Assembly: GCF_000699445.3 (NCBI RefSeq)
Contig: NC_067196.1
Location: 38,770,616 to 38,834,615 of the forward strand
Length of the DNA: 64,000 nt
Origin: Schistosoma haematobium
Lineage: Eukaryota > Platyhelminthes > Trematoda > Strigeidida > Schistosomatidae
Direction: 5' to 3'
Under the pieces are notes generated by a model that saw only the letters and a program-made list of their open reading frames with translations, was not told the DNA's origin and did no database searches. The position numbers and the translations under genes were made by a program. Each line of letters starts with the position of its first letter. Within the stretch, counting starts at the first letter, position 1. Below are positions 12,037 to 23,173 of this stretch, piece by piece.

Positions 12037-12640
12037 TTACTTACTTACTTACGCCTGTTACTCCCAGTGGAGCATAGACTGCCGACTTGCATTCTCCAAC
12101 CCAATCTGTCCTGACTCCTCCTTTCCAATTCTATCCAATTTTCGTTCATTTTTCTGATGTCTGTCTCCATTTCTCGACGTAATGTGTTCATTGGCCTTCC
12201 TCTTTTCCCTTGAGGATTCCATGGGAGGGCTTGCTTTGTGACGCAGTTGGGTGCTTTCCTCAATGTGTGTCCTATCCACTTCCAGCGTTTCTTCCTGATT
12301 TCTTCCTTCGCTGAGATCTGGTTTGTTCTCTACCACAATAGGTTGTTGCTGATAGTGTTTGGCCAACGGATCCGAAGTATTTTGAGTATACGGCTGTTGA
12401 TAAACGCTTGTATCTTCTGGATGACGGATTTCGTAGTTCTCCAGGTTTTCGTCCCATACAGTAGAACTGTCTTGACATTTGTATTGAAAATTCTGACCTT
12501 GGTGTTGGTTGACAGTTGTTTTGAGTTCCAGATGTTCTTCAATTGTAAATATTCTGCTCTTGCTTTGCCGATCCGCGCCTTCACATCTGCATCAGATCCA
12601 CCGTGTTCATCAATCATGCTGCCCAGACAGGATCCTATAA
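12037..12640 (-). mobile_element. 5'-truncated RTE retrotransposon, 3' end only
   Basis: Read on the - strand, the fragment starts inside the conserved LGS-IDE-GGSD segment of the RTE polyprotein. It continues through [18 protein letters not shown], a frameshift near 12330, and LRREMETDI. It ends in the (TAAG)n tail at 12037-12053. It corresponds to about the last 600 bp of the intact copy at 22575-23178. The flanks AGAATTCTATA (left) and AGGATCCTATA (right) could be an 11-bp target duplication with two mismatches. It lies antisense in an intron of the + strand gene. Confidence 0.9.
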
Positions 12641-13279
12641 CTCAATGTAAAAAATTTATTAAATCCATGCGTTCTAACAAAACTCTTAAATTTTAGTTCA
12701 GATCATTACCTACTTTTCAAAATATTCAAATTCACTAAATAAACAACTGTTAAGAAGAATTGTTTTAGAATCAGTCTAAGTATTGTATACATAATTCTAA
12801 ACCGTCTCAACCTTTAATGAATGTTGATGGCTTGTCGAAGAGATAGTTGATGTAAAATTTCATCGCGAAACTATGATTAGGAGAAACGCTCAAATGTTTC
12901 AAACAGGAAAATCAACTTTAAAAATAGCATTGATAAATAAATTGTCATCAATTGGTATTTACTGGCATTAATTAAGTCAAGTAGGTTTTTGAAAATGTTT
13001 CAACACCATCGATTTAAGCCAGTAACGAGTTTAGAATAATACAACAAATATAAGGAAAACCGAAAAAAACCCAGTTATTACCGAACTTATTGTTTACAAA
13101 ATTAAGCTATTTTTGTTTAATTTTCTGTAAGAACATTTTCCGTTAATGTGTTAGAATTTATTCCTATATATGTTTCTTATCAATCGAATTTTAATGAAAC
13201 ACCATGTTTCCATTTTAGTTAAGACATCTTTTTACGTCACATTCTTGTAATTATAAATTTTTCTTAAATTTCTATTCAG

Positions 13280-13446
13280 GTGAAAGAGTAGAAAAGTATG
13301 ATAGTCGAAGTATATCTTACAATGCTCTACTTGGAATTGAAATAGAACATCGTCCGCCAACAAATATTCCAGGACCAATTAAAATGGCATTTGGTAGAGC
13401 TGCACCTGGTTATTATGCACAAAAATATCCAAGTAGATATTCCTGA
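13280..13446 (+). CDS. Alternative terminal exon A of the + strand gene
   Basis: The acceptor TTTCTATTCAG precedes GTGAAAG; with the G left over from the exon ending at 11545 it gives a Gly codon and then 54 more residues up to TGA 13444-13446. The peptide includes YNALLGIEIEHRPP, PGPIKMAFGRAAPGYY and ends KYPSRYS. An AATAAA lies at 13463-13468, 17 bases after the stop, so transcripts could end here. The peptide is Pro/Tyr-rich and I do not recognise it. It shares no similarity with exon B (14846-15030), so choice between the two would change the whole C-terminus. Confidence 0.75.
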
Positions 13447-13462
13447 AAAAAATTTATTTATT

Positions 13463-13468
13463 AATAAA
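13463..13468 (+). terminator. Candidate polyadenylation signal after exon A
   Basis: An AATAAA hexamer lies 17 bases after the exon A stop codon in a T/A-rich setting. Such a hexamer is common by chance in AT-rich DNA, so the support is its position only. Confidence 0.4.
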
Positions 13469-14845
13469 AAATTTTGCGGATGGATTCGATATAGGCACTC
13501 ATGAGTAAACTAATGAAATTTAGACCTGATAAGTTTATATTATACGCTACCTGGTTGTCAGATGGTAAACAGACCAATGAAATAGTTCTCTTTCACAACA
13601 ACAACTACTACCGATAGAAGTAAAGAAATAAATTTCTGACTAATTATAAAAGTGATAATAAATAAACATTTAACTAATAAACTGAAAATATAATCCAATC
13701 AAGTTGAGACCAAGTCGATACTGATTCTAACAAATGAGCTGGCCTTTTTCTCAGTAAAACAACTACGGTCTGGTAATACGTATTATTTATACGGAAATAT
13801 ATCTCCAACATTTATTATTTACTACCTTAGTGTATGTTTAGAAAAGAGGAATCTTGTTATTATTTCTCTTGTACAATAATAATCAACCAAATGAGATAAT
13901 AGACCTAAGTGTTTACTGTATTTCAATCATATTTGATAGTTATTTTGAATAAAACCAATCTAACTTTTAGCTATGGGATAACGATGAACTGTGTTAACAC
14001 AAATAATTGATTTTATATTCACCATATTATTACGGATAAAACGGGTTTTCAGAGATTTGTTGACAAATCAGTGTTAATGGCAAAATGATTTTATTGAAAC
14101 TCAATGAAGCCGTTGTCCTTTGATGATATTAGAAAGAGACAAATTTATATCAAAAATTGACAGAGACTGAAAAACTTTAATTATGGAACTCTGACTGAGT
14201 GACTGAATAATATCAGACCTACTGTGAGGATTGAAGGTATTGAATTCTGTCCTCCGTGTGATCTTGGGTACTTACCGTTTATTGAATCATATAAAATAGA
14301 AGAAACTGTTATTTTAGTGCTACCTATTCTTTAATGATTTTCCGCTCGTTATTAATCCATTATGAAAATCGCCCTCAAATCATATCATAAAGCTACCTTT
14401 TGAAGTGGCTAATATATAAATACATATTTTAAGTTACTGGCCAATCAGGTGCCCTTCCCAACCAAACTGATTGGTGAAGCCAGTTGTCTCTTATTTAAAA
14501 GGCATGCGTAGAAGTACGACACAATGAAGTAACAAATATTTCTCTTCACATCTAATTTCATAGCTATTGCATGGAAGAAACAAATGATTAATTATAATGA
14601 GAAGTAAATTTTTATAAAGTTATCCACAAACCAAGCGATTTATACTAAGTTATGGTACATGTTCCCTTGGTGTTAGTGATGATGAGAATAACTTTATATC
14701 CGAGTAGTTGAATTGATTTTTTTATTTAAGGTTGATCAGATGGCATATTAGTTACTAGCTATAAAAAAAACTCGAGATAATTCATTCAGTAAATAAATAT
14801 ACTTGTAAAATATATTTTTCCCCCATATTTTCCTATTTGTTTTAG

Positions 14846-15030
14846 GTAAAGAAACATGGTTCAATTCCAACGCATTGCATCGTCATATACCTGTAATAAG
14901 ATTTAATCCATTTTCACGTAATCTAGATAACTATAAAAACTATAAAAATGAATATAGAGAATATTTATATAGAGTAAATGAATTGACAGAATATCAAGAT
15001 AAATATTTAGCAAATACTCCATCGTTATGA
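14846..15030 (+). CDS. Alternative terminal exon B of the + strand gene
   Basis: The acceptor CTATTTGTTTTAG precedes GTAAAGAAAC. With the leftover G of the 11545 donor it reads Gly-Lys-Glu-Thr-Trp and stays open for 60 further codons to TGA 15028-15030. The peptide contains HRHIPVIRFNPFSRNL and a Tyr/Asn/Glu-rich tail ending YLANTPSL. The acceptor phase is identical to exon A, which cannot splice on because it carries its own stop. The simplest model is two mutually exclusive last exons. AATAAA hexamers at 15380-15385 and 15394-15399 are candidate poly(A) signals. I do not recognise the function. Confidence 0.7.
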
Positions 15031-15379
15031 AAACAAATCAGATAATCCTGTTTTAACTTTGAAGATATAAAAGAAAATCATACACACACGTAGACACACA
15101 AATTGTAGGTTAGTGACTTGATCTTGAGGATGGGTCAAGAAGTAAAAAAATAGACACACTCTTCTGTTCTTTTTTCTTGTTTTTTTCATTTTCATTTCAT
15201 TTCATTGATTAACTTGTGCAAATAATGTTCGTTGTCTCAAGCAGTTTTTCACATTATTTCATATAAACAAAATGATGGGCTATTTGAATAGATTTGTGAT
15301 TGTTTTCGTTTTTTTTGGCTTATACCGTCATAGGCATAAAGTTGATTAATTATTAGAAATTGTATTGTTTTTAATATAG

Positions 15380-15399
15380 AATAAAATGGATTTAATAAA
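15380..15399 (+). terminator. Candidate polyadenylation signals after exon B
   Basis: Two AATAAA hexamers occur about 350-370 bases after the exon B stop. This is positional evidence only. Confidence 0.3.
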
Positions 15400-16796
15400 T
15401 TTAATTTTGTTTAATTGAATAAACTATCATTTCAATTTTATCGTGAATTTACAAGGCGATAAGTGTTGATATTAGGCGAATAATTCTATAATTCATCAGG
15501 TTGTATCCGCTACATTGAAAAAAACTGAAATGAATTGTATATTGTCTAAGAGTCGTATAGTCTAGTAATAAGCAAATATTAATGAACTATGGTAAATAAA
15601 TAGTTTATTTAACTGGGTAACAATAAAAAAGCATGACTCGTAAATACTTTTAGTTGTCATTGGAAATATGGCTCCCTATATCGCTTTATAGCCAACTTTA
15701 CATGCCCATTTTAAATATCGAGCGAAAATATTGTACATTTCAATCCTTATTCTAATTTACTCAACTGATAATTTGAGCATTAAAGATTCTTGATATTGCA
15801 TATGAAACCAATAGGAATACCATACCATTCAAACAACATTATTCTATTTCATTTCTCATTAGTAACAGATTATTATGATGAATGGAAATATTGAATCGTT
15901 TAATCACTTTTCATATTAAAGCGAATATTTAGAAAGATATCTTCGTGAAAACTGATTATCACTTAAATATAACTGGAATAATGATTTAGTATAACAAGCA
16001 AAATTCGATATGTTGACTGATATTCTAGATTAAATGTTTTATTGAATTCAAAGGATTTTTCTCAAGTAACCGAAGACAGTCAAGGATATGTTTAGAACAA
16101 TCTGTTTAATATGGTAATATAACATGTTGGGTTTGTTAGTGTTTCAACAATAAGTTTGATAAGACTTAATTATGAATATGGATTGTTCTTTAGATTATGA
16201 TAATTACATGGTATTTATTTTGTAATATTCATTTCTCTGCCTAGTTGGAATACATATCAACAGTGAGAAAGCATAAATTCTCACGAAAACGAAGTGTTAT
16301 ACACATTGAACAAGTGTTAGTGAATTACTAAATAAGATAGTTTTAGTGGATAAAACACGATGACATTTGAAGTAATAAGTACTTGGTTCAAATACCAGCA
16401 TGAACACTAACATTGAGATGGAGGTATATGTAGGTGACAAGTCATAAATTTGATTAAAACCATAACCGGGAATTTACCCCCAGTCCTAATTCAGAGTGCA
16501 ATTAAACCTATAACTACTATATATATATATATATATATTCCATGAAAACTCAATCCAAATTTAATTTCGAATATTACCTATACTTAAAGGACAGATCTTT
16601 TTATGAAAATTTAGAAATAGTTTATATCAGCATTCTTTATATTTACATTTAACAGTCATTTTCTGAAATTTTCATTATACGAATGACAGTTGATTTAGTT
16701 CATATATACAATAACGCCTTGGAGACTAAATTCTCATCTAAAAATCCTGTACAAACCTTCATATATTATTATGAAAAAGTAGAGCACATCTATCCT
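15400..16796. other. Intergenic or 3' flanking sequence, no gene recognised
   Basis: AT-rich sequence after the + strand gene. It includes a short (AT)n tract at 16520-16539 and nothing else I can name. Confidence 0.4.
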
Positions 16797-17190
16797 TTAA
16801 TTTACTAGTTGAATTCATCAGTCAATCGGAGCTAGACCAACATGGAAAACCTGGAAGCACTAGACGGCCGTTCTGTCCTAGTTTTGGACTCCTCAGCAGT
16901 GCGCATCCACGACCCCGCATCACGGGATTCAAATCCAGGATCTATCAGTCTCACGCCACGCGCTTAATCACTATATCACTGAGCCGGCATCCAACGGTGT
17001 TAATGTCTAACTTCAACTAATCCACGTAATTGAGTGACACATCCATCATTGTTATCAGTAAGTTACTATCTCACAACAGACTCAGTTTTCCATGGTGGTC
17101 AAGCTTAAATTGACTAATGAATTCAACTAGTAAATTACTATAGTATCCAGAAAAACCCTTCTCTGATTAAAATCTCTCTTTCGACTCTTT
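16797..17190 (-). mobile_element. Foldback tRNA-like SINE with hammerhead motif (family F2)
   Basis: On the - strand the unit runs from a terminal inverted repeat through GTTGTGAGATAGTAACTTAC, a box-A-like GGCTCAGTGATATAGTGATT, a box-B-like GGATTTGAATCCCG, a hammerhead-derived segment and the other inverted terminus. The termini (16801-16845 and about 17090-17135) are reverse complements with a few mismatches. It is nearly identical to the + strand copy at 18845-19206, including the same hammerhead lesion, so the two are sister copies lying in inverted orientation about 2 kb apart. Confidence 0.8.
16857..16902 (-). ncRNA. Hammerhead ribozyme relic in F2 SINE
   Basis: Read on the - strand: GCACTG (stem I), CTGAGGA core, GTCC...GGAC stem II, AGAA where GAAA is needed, a palindromic ACGGCCGT-type stem III, GTC, then TAGTGC closing stem I. 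Stem pairing is kept but the GAAA box is changed, so self-cleavage is unlikely. Confidence 0.65.
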
Positions 17191-17339
17191 CCTTCATAAA
17201 CATAATAATTCAAAGACTAATAAATTAATGATAACTTATCATTTAAAATTTTGATAGGTTACAATAATAATCACGAGAAAAACAAATAATTTATACTAAT
17301 CTAATTTCTAGAAAAAAAAATTATCTTAATATTACTAAT

Positions 17340-17700
17340 CTATAATTACTGGTTTACGTAATTTAATGGAATGCAAGTCATTTGCAGTGAACAAGAATAC
17401 GAGTTGGGACAACAGAATGTATATGATACGAAATTACAGAGCATCTAACTAAAATCTGAGAACCATATAGCAAATCGATTATTTGCAAAATATCAACCCA
17501 TCGTCTCAAACTTGACTGTTCCCTTTGTAAATATCAGTCCATTGTCTCAGATCTCATTGTTCATACATTTTCATACCAACTGCGTTCCGTTCCCGTTCTT
17601 TCCTTATCGATCTTCTACTGAAATACATTCTATGCCTGACCACCGTTATATACTACTTATGTGGATATAAGTAACCCACACCATAATTTTATGGCCTAGG
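17340..17700 (+). repeat. Hairpin-ended repeat (family H), copy 1
   Basis: This block shares its order of short motifs with copies at 18120-18440, 42540-42840, 55640-55905 and 56290-56400. The motifs are AAATTACAG, a TTTGCAAA stretch, repeated TGTCTCA, a C/T-rich stretch, and the terminal hairpin ACTTAT...ATAAGT followed by a CACACC-type end. All five copies are on the + strand. I cannot assign it to a named family. Confidence 0.65.
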
Positions 17701-18119
17701 ATAATGCGACAATTTCTTATTCCTTCTATACGATGTAAAGTGTTTCTCTCCTTTATGATGCCTTTTTTTCACTTAAACTTTTATTTGAATAATTGATTTT
17801 TATTAACTTTCATATGGAAAATATGCCCTGACACATGTGATCAAATTGTTCGAAATGTATAGCTCAAATACATTACATTTTTCAGATCAACTTCGTCTTT
17901 TAATTGATCTATCGAAATTTAATAGAATAAATACAATGAAAATATTACTTTAAATAATGGTAATCATTTCAATCTACACTGAAAAGGAAAGACTAGTGAT
18001 TTAAATTAAAATAAATTGAAACGACCTTCCTTTTTTTTTAAAAAAAAGCAAATTATCCAACTGAGTAAAATATCAGACAAAGATATTCATGACTACCTAA
18101 TTCATGAAATCAGATGTTT

Positions 18120-18440
18120 GTTTTCTTCTAATTCTAGCCAGTTCCTTTGTAGTGAACAGAACACGGGTGGAGACAATCGAATGTATTTAACACAAAATTA
18201 CAGGACTTGTTAATAAAATCTAACAATCATAAAGTAAATGCTTAATTTGCAAAATGTCCATCAGTTGTCTTAAAATGACTCAGACTTCATTGTCCCTGCA
18301 TTTTCATACAAAATGCATCCGTTTTCCATTCGTTATTGTTCGATCCTCTTGTCTCTCTGCTGCCAGACCTTCTGTTCACGACTAACATCATACGCTACTT
18401 ATGTCAATATAAGTAGCGCACACCACACTTTTAGTTCCAT
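18120..18440 (+). repeat. Hairpin-ended repeat (family H), copy 2
   Basis: Same motif order as copy 1. Its terminal hairpin has perfect 9-bp arms: GCTACTTAT at 18394-18402 and ATAAGTAGC at 18409-18417, followed by GCACACCACA. It lies about 420 bp after copy 1 in direct orientation, so the two may be a tandem pair. A T-run meeting an A-run at 18029-18047 separates them. Confidence 0.65.
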
Positions 18441-18844
18441 TGTTGTCAAACACACACTAAATAAACATACTTTTTATCAATTCATTACTGAAATATTCAA
18501 TTATTCTGAAAAGATATCAAATTGATAATTTTATAAATGTTTCATTTAAACCTAAGTTACTAGATTTTTGATTGATTTGAAAGACGATAGGTATAAAAAC
18601 GTGGAAATTTGTAATCTATTTATAAAATTCTAGTAAGTTAGAATCTTTTTGTATAATAAGGAACGTATATACTTTTCTCTTTTTAGAAACGGTAATCTGA
18701 ATTTGTTTGTCTACAACACAAGGTCTTAATGTTCCTGCTGAAATCTGAACAACAGACTAACCTTATCAAATGTTAAAGAAGTATGCAGTAAACTGATAAG
18801 TCTGTATAGTCAATCACTTCTTGTTAGATAAATATGTATAAGAA

Positions 18845-19206
18845 TGGGTTTTGTGGAGATTGTAGTAATTTCGACAGTTGAGATCATGAGTCTATTGAAG
18901 CTAGACCAGTGGGGTTCAACCGGGTCAGTTGTGAGATAGTAACTCACTGATAACAATGGTGGATGTGTCACTCAATTACGTGGATTAGTTGAAGTTAGAC
19001 ATTAACACCGTTGGATGCCGGCTCAGTGATATAGTGATTAAGCGCGTGGCGTGAGACTGATAGATCCTGGATTTGAATCCCGTGATGCGGGGTCGTGGAT
19101 GCGCACTGCTGAGGAGTCCAAAACTAGGACAGAACGGCCGTCTAGTGCTTCCAGGTTTTCCATGTTGGTCTAGCTTCAATAGACTCATGATCTCAACTGT
19201 TGAGAT
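18845..19206 (+). mobile_element. Foldback tRNA-like SINE with hammerhead motif (family F2)
   Basis: The termini at 18875-18908 and 19166-19199 are a perfect 34-bp inverted repeat, from CAGTTGAGATCATGAG inward to GCTAGACCA. Between them lie a box-A-like region (19020-19050), a box-B-like GGATTTGAATCCCG (19069-19082) that suggests RNA polymerase III transcription, and a hammerhead relic. Both arms carry the same copy-specific variants (GAGATC and TCTATTG where other copies have GAATTC and TCAATTG), so the arms have changed together. ORFs reading through it are not genes. Confidence 0.85.
19103..19148 (+). ncRNA. Hammerhead ribozyme relic in F2 SINE
   Basis: GCACTG (19103-19108), CTGAGGA core, stem II GTCC/GGAC, then AGAA in place of GAAA, the palindromic stem III ACGGCCGT, GTC, and TAGTGC closing stem I with one G-T wobble. 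The architecture is clear. The catalytic GAAA box is mutated. Confidence 0.65.
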
Positions 19207-19956
19207 AAATATGTATCATCCGTTATTACAACTTAATTTGATGTAGATTGCATACTGGAGAACGAGTTACATTTGCAGATAGTTAATTGTAACTTAGCAT
19301 ATTAACTGTCTAATAATTTAATCTGGAATATATATATTCTATTTGATTCTTTTTTTGACATAATTAAACTTCAGAGGAAAATTATCGACAACTTTAGTGT
19401 AAAATAAGATTGAATACATTATTCTGAATCAAATCAAATTTAAAACGAATCACTAACACCCCCTATTTTAGATAAAATCATTGTTACACCTTGAATATCC
19501 CAGTTTAAAAAAAGGATTTGAGAGAAGTAAACGTTTTGTGAAATAAATAATTCCAAATTAAAGTACACTATATGATTATAGTATCATTTTGTCCGTAAGC
19601 GAAAAAGCTGTAGAAAGTTGACATCTATCTGGAACAAAATTGTCATTTGTGTACATTGTTAGAGTTATCTCCTAGTGTATTATTTAGTGGTCAACAGGTC
19701 ACAAACAACAGTCATAGTGACAAGAACTCAGTTATTATAATATACCTGGTTAAAATAGTAACAGAATATAATGGCAACTCGTTATGGTGCCGTCTGAAGA
19801 TGCTTTTTGTCTCCAGGATGAAATCCACAAGAAACTAGTATTTTGAATGTAAGTAATTAAATTATATAAATAATGCTTCTCCAACAAACCATTGGTAATG
19901 GTAATGTGTTTTGTCCAATAACATATATGTTGTTACATTAAGGAATTAGCTGCACC
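19207..19956. other. Intergenic sequence, no gene recognised
   Basis: AT-rich sequence before the RTE insertion. A 63-codon ORF at 19647-19838 has no support. Confidence 0.4.
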
Positions 19957-19970
19957 TATTGTGCAATATT
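19957..19970. repeat. Target site duplication, left (RTE insertion)
   Basis: The 14-bp TATTGTGCAATATT immediately precedes the element and recurs exactly at 23179-23192, immediately after its tail. The sequence is itself partly palindromic. Confidence 0.9.
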
Positions 19971-20006
19971 AACTCCGCCTGTAGCTCTTATAGGGTTACT
20001 GCCGGT

Positions 20007-20056
20007 CCCAAGCCCGGGTAAAGGAGGAGGGTTGGGCATGGGGTTAGCGTCCCCAT
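20007..20056 (+). promoter_or_regulatory. Structured GC-rich 5' UTR of the RTE element
   Basis: Two adjacent potential hairpins can be drawn: CCCAAGCCC (20007-20015) with GGGTTGGG (20029-20036), leaving one bulged G, and ATGGGG (20038-20043) with CCCCAT (20051-20056) around a 7-base loop. The region stands out in composition from the AT-rich surroundings. It may hold an internal promoter or a translation or processing signal. Some related LINEs carry HDV-like ribozymes at the 5' end, but I could not fit that fold here. Confidence 0.4.
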
Positions 20057-20206
20057 CCCGTAGAAAACTAAATCGCTAGAAAAACGCTTACCAGAAAAAA
20101 TAATTCAAACCATTTTAACTCTGCCCTGGGAGTTAGAAGGTCTTCATTTAGAAGAATTATGACGCTCCATGGTGAAAGCTGAGTTCCTTCGGAAGCCACG
20201 AGGCCG

Positions 20207-23173
20207 ATGCCCCTTCTAACAACCAGAGCAACAATTTTTATAGGTACATGGAACGTTCGAACAATGTGGGAAACCGGGAAGACTAGTCAAATAGCAATGG
20301 AAATGAGGAGATACAACTTAGCAGTACTGGGAATCAGCGAAACCCACTGGACCCAAGCTGGACAGAAAAGGCTAGCTACGGGAGAGATGCTGCTATACTC
20401 CGGTCACGAAGAGGAAAATGCTCCACACACTCAGGGAGTCTCTCTAATGCTGTCCAAAGTAGCACGAAATGCACTTGTAGGATGGGAATCTCACGGATCC
20501 AGAATCATCAAAGCATCATTCAAAACAAAGAAGGAGGGGATCTTAATGAATATTATCCAATGTTATGCACCCACCAATGATAGCAACGACGACATTAAAG
20601 ATCAGTTCTACGAGCGGCTGCAGTCAATCATTGAGAAATGCCCAAGAAAGGACCTAACTATTCTGATGCGAGATCTAAATGCCAAAGTCGGAATACACAA
20701 CACTGGATATGAAGATATTATGGGACGACATGGACTGGGAGAAAGAAACGAAAATGGAGAAAGATTTGCAAATCTATGTGCATTCAACAAATTGGTCATA
20801 GGAGGCACAATATTTCCACACAAACGTATACACAAGGCTACATGGATTTCACCGGACCACACTACAGAGAACCAAATAGATCGTATTTGCATCAACAAAA
20901 AATTCCGAAGGACAATGGAAGATGTGAGAACCAGGAGAGGTGCTGACGTAGCTTCAGATCACCACCTAGTTGTAGCCAATTTGAAACTGAAGCTAAAAAA
21001 GAACTGGACAAGTGGACAAACAGCAATACAAAGGTTCAATACAGCCTTCCTTCGAGATACTGACAAACTCAATGAATTCAAGATAGCTCTCAACAACAGG
21101 TTCCAAGCCTTACAAGATCTACTGAAAGAAGAAGAAACTACTATGGAGGACAACTGGAAAGGCATCAAAGAAACATTGACTTCAACGTGTCAAGAGGTTC
21201 TGGGTCTAAAGAAATACCATCATAAGGAATGGATCTCTACAGAAACACTGGACAAGATCAAAGAAAGGAAGAACAAGAAGGCAGCAATAAACAACAGCCG
21301 AACACGAGCAGAGAAAGTCCAAGCACAAGCTGAATACATAGAAGCAAACAAACAAGTGAAGAGGAGCATTAGAGCCGACAAGAAGAAATACGTGGAAGAA
21401 ATAGCAACGACGGCAGAAAAAGCTGCTAGAGAAGGAAATATGAAACAGCTTCACGATACAACGAAGAAACTAGCAGGGAAATACAGTAAACCAGAGAGGC
21501 AGGTCAAAGACAAAGAAGGCAAGCCAATCACTGAAATTCAACAACAGCGAAACAGATGGGTAGAATACTTCGAGGAACTCCTGAATAGACCGGCCCCAAC
21601 CAATCCACCGGACATCGAAGCAGCACACATAGATCTTCCTATAGATGTCAATCCACCAACGACGGAAGAAATTAGAATGGCCGTCAGACAAATCAAGAGC
21701 GGGAAAGCAGCAGGACCCGACAACATACCAGCTGAAGCACTGAAATCAGACATCGAAGCAACCACAAGCATGCTTTATCTTCTATTCAAAAAGATTTGGG
21801 AGGAGGAACAAGTGCCGATGGACTGGAAAGAAGGACACCTCGTCAAGATTCCAAAGAAAGGAGATCTGAGCAAATGTGAAAACTACAGAGGCATTACACT
21901 ACTGTCAATACCAGGGAAAGTCTTCAACAGAGTGTTGCTGAACCGGATGAAAGACTCAGTAGACGCCCAACTTCGAGATCAACAAGCTGGATTCCGAAAG
22001 GATCGGTCGTGCACAGACCAAATCGCGACACTACGGATCATCGTCGAACAATCAGTTGAGTGGAACTCGTCATTATAGATCAACTTCATTGATTATGAAA
22101 AAACGTTTGACAGTGTAGATAGGAGGACATTATGGAAACTTCTTCGACACTATGGAGTTCCTGAGAAGATTGTTGACATTATCCTGAACTCATATGACAG
22201 ACTACAGTGTAAAGTAGTACATGGAGGACAGCTGACAGATGCATTTCAAGTAAGGACCGGAGTCAGACAAGGCTCTCTACTCTTTCCCTTTCTCTTTGTT
22301 CTGGTGGTCGACTGGATTATGAAGACATCTGAGGAAAAACTAGGAGTACAATGGACAGCTCAGAACCAATTAGACGATTTGGACTTCGCAGATGACCTAG
22401 CCCTCCTATCACGTACACACGAACAGATGCAGATGAAGACAGCCAGTGTAGCAGCAGCCTCTGCATCAGTAGGCCTCAGCATACACAAAGGGAAAACCAA
22501 GGTCCTCAAATTCAAAGCGGAAAACAGCAATCCAATCACCCTTGATGGCGAAACTCTGGAAGATGTAGAGTCCTTCACATACCTAGGAAGCATCATAGAT
22601 GAACAAGGAGGTTCAGATGCAGATGTAAAGGCGAGGATCGGCAAAGCAAGGGTCGCATTCCTACAATTGAAGAACATATGGAACTCAAAACAACTTTCAA
22701 CCAATATCAAAGTGAGAATCTTCAATACGAACGTCAAGGCAGTTCTACTGTATGGAGCTGAAACTTGGAGAACTACAACAACCACAGTCAAGAAAGTACA
22801 AGTATTTATAAATAGCTGTCTACGCAAGATACTCAACATCCATTGGCCGGATACCATCAGCAATAGCCTTCTGTGGGAGAGAACAAACCAACTTCCAGCT
22901 GAAGAAGAAATTAGGATAAGACGATGGAGATGGATAGGACATACATTACGCAAATCGTCAAACTGCATCACGAGGCAAGCCCTAACTTGGAATCCTGAAG
23001 GGAAGCGAAAAAGAGGAAGGCCAAAGAACACATTGCGTCGGATAATAGAAGCAGATATGAAAACGATGAATTACAACTGGACGGAGCTAGAAAGGATTGC
23101 CCAGGACAGGGTTGAATGGAGAATGCGGGTGAGCGGCCTATGCTCCTTCACGAGGAGTAACAGGCGTAAGTAA
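20207..23173 (+). pseudogene. RTE endonuclease-reverse transcriptase polyprotein, one nonsense codon
   Basis: This is a single frame of 988 codons with one internal TAG at 22076-22078 (codon 624) and then the final stop. The N-terminal endonuclease shows GTWNVRT (Asn16), ISETHW (Glu45), DLNAKVG and SDHH. In DLNAKVG the usual preceding Gly is Arg. A Lys/Glu-rich linker of about 180 residues follows. The reverse transcriptase has SGKAAGPDNIP (near 496), NYRGITLL, QAGFRKDRS, then, after the stop, [11 protein letters not shown] (motif A), [13 protein letters not shown] (motif B) and FADDLALL (motif C, Asp-Asp near 729-730). The C-terminal region is Arg/Lys-rich and ends RSNRRK. The stop falls just before motif A, so a protein ending there has an endonuclease but no polymerase. 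Reinitiation at ATG 22304 would begin after motif B and could not supply motif A. The protein would act in target-primed reverse transcription. Confidence 0.95.

Noticed and set aside
18985..19188. 67-codon ORF on the - strand
   Set aside because: It lies within the F2 element and is also partly present in the copy at 16797-17190.
19971..20206. HDV-like ribozyme in the RTE 5' UTR
   Set aside because: I could not draw the nested double pseudoknot; only two simple hairpins are visible.
22304..23173. Separate second ORF of the RTE element
   Set aside because: It is in the same frame as 20207-22078 and is simply the part after the nonsense codon; its first Met is internal and lies after RT motif B.
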